Below the pieces are notes generated by a model. It was not told the DNA's origin and searched no databases. It saw only the letters and a program-made list of their open reading frames with translations. A stretch of DNA of 64,000 bases from Mastigias papua (lineage: Eukaryota; Cnidaria; Scyphozoa; Rhizostomeae; Mastigiidae): NCBI GenBank assembly GCA_964019165.1, contig OZ025269.1:3268084-3332083 (forward strand), given 5' to 3'. The translations under genes were made by a program, and so were the position numbers. How positions within the stretch are numbered: position 1 is the stretch's first letter; the number at the start of each line of letters is the position of its first letter. This document shows, in pieces, positions 59,339-64,000 of the stretch.

Positions 59339-62300
59339 TTAAAATTTAATGGGATGCATTGTATTAAAATAACTCATAAAGTAAATGCTTAAGGTTGCCA
59401 AGAAACATAACTGCAAAAACATGGCTTTTTTACTTGTTAAATACTCCGTACATTTATCTACCTTTTTAGAATCTTTAACAATAAAATCAAGTTTATCATC
59501 TTTAAAGAGTTCGTCGACAGAAATTTTAATTTCCTTCTGTTTATGAGCATAATTTCTTTTTAACGGCAAGCATTGCGACTTCTTCCCCGGGCTTTCGAAT
59601 ACTTTTTTTATCAAAGCTCTGACAATGCCGCGTAAATTCCTTTTCTTTAATTGGCTTAGATCTTCTGTGCTCTCTTCTTTACCCTGGCTAACTGCATCTA
59701 TTGCTAGCAAATTTATCTCAACAAAGTTATTCTGCTGACAATTTTGCTGATGGCTTTTCTGATTACTGTTATCATTAGTTTTAATTACCGATTCAGTGCT
59801 ACCTTTGTCACTCCCAGCATCTTCAGGTTTATTTACTACAGTGTCACACCTACCGATGTTTAACAAGAGATTACTACTTTCAGATCCCAATAATTCTGAT
59901 ATAGGTTTATCACAAAAAAAGCTATCCAGTTTCTGGGCAATAACACTTCCATTTTCGTCCTTGCCCTCCATACCTGAATAAAACTCTTTTAGGTGTTCTG
60001 TATCAGCGCTTGTTTTGACTTCAAAATTCAAGTGCTTTACTCTAGGGTGACAGGGCACTTCCTTACTTGCCAGACCAGGTTGCCTAATCCTTGCTGCGCC
60101 AAATGAGAAATTCTCAAGAAGATCACCATAAGTTAGATTCTGTTGCGTAAAACAATTATCAAAACAAGAATTATTGAATTGATCTTTCGCCATTTCAAAA
60201 TAATCTGACCTGGATATTTCTGCGTCAAATTCCTCCTCGTTCGACGGAATGTAAATAACATTTTCAGACTTGCCAGCTATGCGCTTGTGATGGCTCGAAT
60301 ACGGTAATCCTTTTTTAAAGGCAGAATCTGACATAGCAGTATCAGAAAGCAGTGAGTGTGCATCAGCTGAAGCTGTCCTGGATTCTCTCTCTACAATAAA
60401 GAATACATGACTTGATCAGGGCTGCTTTTGTCACTCCCAGCACCTTCAAGTTTTATCTATTACTGTGTCACAATTGACTTTAAATCGTGCAATGGCCTCG
60501 GCATTTCTAATGGCCTGTGGGATTCTAATTGGAATAGTATCCCACGGGTCATGAGATATGCCAAGACCATTGCACGATTTAAAAAAGAGTTGAAATCTCA
60601 CCTTTTGAGCTAGAAGACACCGTAGTAGCCCTAATTTGCACAAATCCATGGAAGACCAGCAATAAAATACTTCTTACTGCAGTTTTTTGTGGTATGGTAG
60701 CTTAATTTTCTTCATGTAATATTGTATTAGCTTATGTAATTACGAGTATAGCTGAATAGATATTGTGGGTAAATAAGATTAAGTAAAAAATAAAATAAAA
60801 GTAAAATCAGGAGTTGAAAAAGACTTCCTACATCGGTAGAGTTTTAAATCCCTAGACTTGTCAAGACATCAATAATCATACACATTTGCACAGGCATTAA
60901 GAAACAACAAGGCAATGCTTCTAATGAAGATCCATAGACAAATGCGAAATTACTAGTGAACAATATCATACAACACAATTTCTTGCAAGTTGCCTGTCAC
61001 TTCTTAGCGACAAGTCATTAGTAAACAACGAGAATAATGTCGTACCAAAATTTTTATCATGTTCCATGTCAATTCATAGCCATAAATCACTGCTAAAGAA
61101 TACACCCAAAGTACTGCAACAAAGTATCTATTATGTCGCATGTCTGTTCTTAGTGATTCTTCTAGAAAGACCAGGCAACTCGAAATACTTACCATTTGAG
61201 GTGGTATTGTTCACTGAAATAGATTTCTCGGCTAGGGCAGCTGTCAAGAGTACTGGTGCTGTATTTGCTCTCTACAATAAACAAAAATTTGCCTAAGTCA
61301 AAAGGAAATTGTATACAATAAATTATTGTTTCTAATACTAGATATTTATAGTACTATTGCACTATACATCCTTAACTTTTATCCTTGTAATCAGTGTTTG
61401 CTTGCAAGGGTGACTGCAAACAGATTATTTAGAATGAACGAAGTTTAAAAAGAATTAAAATAAATGAAGATGAAAATAAAGGGGTTAGATTGTAATAATT
61501 TTGAAATACATACAGCTATTCATAGGCGTCTTTCTTAAAGCCACTTAATCCTCGTATTCCACAACTTAGTTGAAATACACTAAGTTGCAAGACAAGGACA
61601 ATTAAGGTTGCGTTCCGTTTATCGCGTCCTATAGCATTGTGAGACAGGGCAGATGGCTGGAGAATTGCCTTGAACTACCGGCATATCGAGCAGCAGCAAC
61701 TCGCCTCGAATTGCTATGTCTATACCTTGTAGATATTTTGATGAAATTCTATCGTGCGAACTTGCGAATCGACAAAAAAGATCCTCAAGATTCTGGTAGT
61801 CACTTAGTACATACCTGGGCCCATCTGCCAGAAGGATGAGAAACTCCAAAACCCGTATTTGCTTCAGTATTCTCCTCTCCTGTGATCTAAAAAAATTGAA
61901 AACCAATGCACCTAAGATTGGCACGTAAGCCACAATGAATACACGCCATATAAACAATACAGTTATAAACTGTTCTGCTCCTCCGAGGTTCATGCTAAGT
62001 GCTATCAATAAGAGATTACATACTAGTGAAACATAAAAGTACCATTACTTAAAAATAGTAAAACCAGCCTTATATCAAGAAGATCAAATTTTACGCAATA
62101 AAGATTGGTGAGAGTGGTGATGATGATGAAGGTCACAACACAATGAGGTTAATCATGAACAGGTTTTCAAGAACAAAATGCTACCATTGCGACAACAATA
62201 ATGAAATAGTTGATAATGATGACTAAAAATCTGAGACCCTTCAGCAGATACAATGGGTGTCAAAATTTCAAAGAGCTAACCTGAAATTAACTACAAATCG

Positions 62301-63486
62301 AAAGGCAGTCGTAAACAACGACAAAATTAGCTACCTGCTTCTGGGCCCAAGCCGGTAATTGTCCAACACTGAAGCGGTAATCAAATTGAGCATCTGATTT
62401 ATCAGGTCCTGGAAATAGACCACAAAACAGCCAATAGTTTGCCAGAATATCAAATGACATATATTCGAATTATTTTAAATCAACAGCAAATTGTAGATAA
62501 CTTAACGAAACACTACCTGCTAGAACAAGCAAAGTTGGACAACATCCAACAGGAAGTAAATTTTAACAGGGATAGGAATGGAGCATAAGAACCGCAAGAG
62601 AGAAGCTACGAGCTGTCCTCAACAGGGAATAAAAGATTTGATATCTAAAGCTAGTAGATAGTCATAAAAACCAAAAGACAGAGTTAAAGAGAAGGGTGGT
62701 TCAACATCCGAGGCCCAAGGTACGCATGAAAAACATTTAAAAAACGCTGCGTAAAACAGAAACAGTGCTGTTTGTAAATAAAGGTGATCATCATTGCACT
62801 AACCAAAGTTTAACATTTGAATAGAGAAATATTTTGCAGGCGAAGTAGATCGAGGCACTAGGCCATTGTAATTTACACGTTAATAGAAACTGTGAGTTAT
62901 GTCGTTCTATGACGAAAAGTCAAAGAAAGGAATGGATAATAAAAATAAATTTATGTAAGAGTAAAGTTACTAATTAATTAACACATTAGTGGCGGAAAGC
63001 CACGGCTCATGGATGATATAAGTACTGTGCCTAAACAAATTAGAGTTCAGGAAACAAAACGAACGCGCGCGCGCGTGTGTATATGTGTATGTGTAATACA
63101 ACTCCAGGTAAACCAACAAACAAACTCACCTTCAAAAATGGATGGATCAGCATTGGAAAATTCTTCTTCTATTATGTCTGTTATTACATCATCTTTGCCA
63201 TATTTAGGAATCACGAATGTGTTACGTAGCGCACTGAGATTAGAAAATCCGAGAGTTACTATACACTGTTTCTGCAGTACTAGTTAACTGGCAGAGTTAA
63301 AATGATAAAAACATTTGGCTGATCATTCAATCTAAACATCTGTTAAAGATTCTATTCCTCCACATAAAAAAGAAACCATCCAAAAATAGTAATTTCAAAA
63401 ATGGTTTCTTACCTCATTGGGTCGTTGATACTTTTCACATTTCCAGGAATTGCTTTTCCGAGTTCTTCTAGCCTAGCGATTATCGC
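59339..63486 (-). CDS. Unrecognised C-terminally membrane-anchored protein, 7 exons (5' incomplete)
   Basis: Exons 63486-63413, 63233-63130, 62408-62335, 61886-61815, 61271-61193 and 60390-59339 (TAA) have GT-AG ends and phases that match throughout; the exon at 63744-63944 may precede them. About 484 codons are visible. The start is folded (IIARLEELGKAIPGNVKSIN; YGKDDVITDIIEEEFSNADP; FDYRFSVGQLPAWAQKQ). A long Ser/Asn/Gln-rich middle follows, then a basic stretch (LRGIVRALIKKVFESPGKK). A single hydrophobic segment (AMFLQLCFLATLSIYFMSYF) sits eight residues from the end. That layout is typical of a tail-anchored protein of the ER, nuclear envelope or mitochondrial outer membrane. I do not recognise the family. 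ATG 60334 is internal to the last exon and is not the start. The counted exons are six, or seven with 63744-63944. Confidence 0.65.
60421..60476 (-). pseudogene. Partial duplicate of the gene's own coding exon, in the adjacent intron
   Basis: TTTGTCACTCCCAGCACCTT and its surroundings match 59801-59855 (TTTGTCACTCCCAGCATCTT), which encodes CDTVVNKPEDAGSDKGS in the last exon. The intronic copy reads CDTVIDKT and then shifts frame to a stop. It abuts an inverted LINE-tail duplication (60479-60583). Confidence 0.75.
60479..60612. mobile_element. Inverted duplication of a LINE reverse-transcriptase tail
   Basis: Arms 60479-60523 and 60539-60583 are inverted repeats, 45 bp each with about six mismatches and a 15-base spacer. 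The plus strand reads IPRVMRYAKTIARFKKELKS followed by HLLS and a stop, the usual end of a non-LTR RT ORF. The minus-strand arm reads IPQAIRNAEAIARFK. So two copies of the same coding end face each other. Confidence 0.6.
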
Positions 63487-63743
63487 CTTGAAATGAAACA
63501 GCAGGTAACATTACCCAAGATTACCACAGACTAAAATTAATCAAAATCAAACAACAAAGTTCTGTTCCGAAGTTTTCTTGCGCAGTTGTCTTAACCTACT
63601 TCCTTAATATAATCAGCGCACTATCTGTCGCCTACCCCATTGATTGTATATCCCAGTAACTGTTTCCTTGGTTCTCATAATGCAAAGCCGAATAGCTGAA
63701 AGCTTTAGTATCATGTAAGGATCTACTATAAATATTTACTTAA

Positions 63744-63944
63744 TTATCTGGAATAGGTTTCAATATCTCGAATGATTTTCTGTCTTATCCATGGCATTGA
63801 TTTTAGGTATTTTTCTTGTTCAGGTGACCACCCTGTTGGGACAGCACAGCGCAGTACAAAGGATGCACTATATTGTGTCTCAGAACCAGAAGCACTCAAC
63901 AAACCTGGGTAAATACTGGAGCCAATCTCCAAACAAAGATACAA
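63744..63944 (-). CDS. Exon of unknown gene, terminal in its open frame
   Basis: A strong acceptor (CCTATTTCTTCTAG) precedes an open frame LEIGSSIYPGLLSASGSETQ ... SPEQEKYLKSMPWIRQKIIR that ends in TAA just before a donor-like gtaaat. It may be the last exon of an upstream gene running in from beyond the window. Or it is an internal exon of the tail-anchored gene (next exon 63486) with a frame error near its end. Confidence 0.4.
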   Translation of the reverse strand: MYLCLEIGSSIYPGLLSASGSETQYSASFVLRCAVPTGWSPEQEKYLKSMPWIRQKIIRDIETYSR

Positions 63945-64000
63945 CTAGAAGAAATAGGAAAAGAGTTAAAACTGAACACTGACACCTGCGTAATCGTACC

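Overview
The window is AT-rich animal nuclear DNA. It has interrupted genes with GT-AG introns, long (TA)n and other microsatellites, many small inverted-repeat transposons and fragments of LINEs and a tRNA-derived SINE. The gene content best fits a cnidarian, perhaps an anthozoan: two tandem NXPE-type PC-esterase genes, a HHIP-like gene whose last exon encodes a ShKT (six-cysteine) module, and an intronless rhodopsin-class GPCR. The phylum is an inference; no ribosomal, mitochondrial or other diagnostic marker is present.

Layout. Positions 1-5.1 kb hold two TIR elements, one possible first exon, a tRNA-like SINE head and a foldback element embedded in (TA)n. An intronless GPCR lies on the minus strand at 5.1-6.2 kb. 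From 9.3 to 15 kb there is an orphan ORF, a Harbinger-like MITE and the 3' half of a HHIP-like gene (4 plus-strand exons). From 16.8 to 32.8 kb two complete NXPE-like genes lie head to tail on the plus strand: A has 7 exons and 499 aa, B has 5 exons and 645 aa. About 5 kb of repeat-bearing intergenic DNA separates them. From 35.6 to 63.9 kb three multi-exon genes lie on the minus strand. They were rebuilt from splice sites and codon phase: a charged protein (35.6-44.0 kb), a long low-complexity protein (46.1-56.0 kb) and a C-terminally membrane-anchored protein (59.3-63.5 kb, running off the window). I do not recognise these three.

Genes and how they may work together. NXPE-A and NXPE-B encode type II membrane proteins with an N-terminal neurexophilin-like half and a C-terminal GDSL/PC-esterase half. 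Both keep the GDS nucleophile block and the D-x-x-H block. They share four intron positions, and A has two further introns. No pathway link is visible between these genes, the GPCR, the HHIP-like gene and the minus-strand genes.

The most unusual non-genic features are four. (1) A perfect 126-bp palindrome lies in NXPE-B intron 1; its arms carry a hammerhead-ribozyme-like core, and diverged copies occur elsewhere in the window. (2) A partial copy of a coding exon sits in its own neighbouring intron, next to an inverted duplication of a LINE 3' coding end. (3) There are several MITE families. (4) A (TCATA)n array ends about 40 bp before the acceptor of the catalytic NXPE-B exon.
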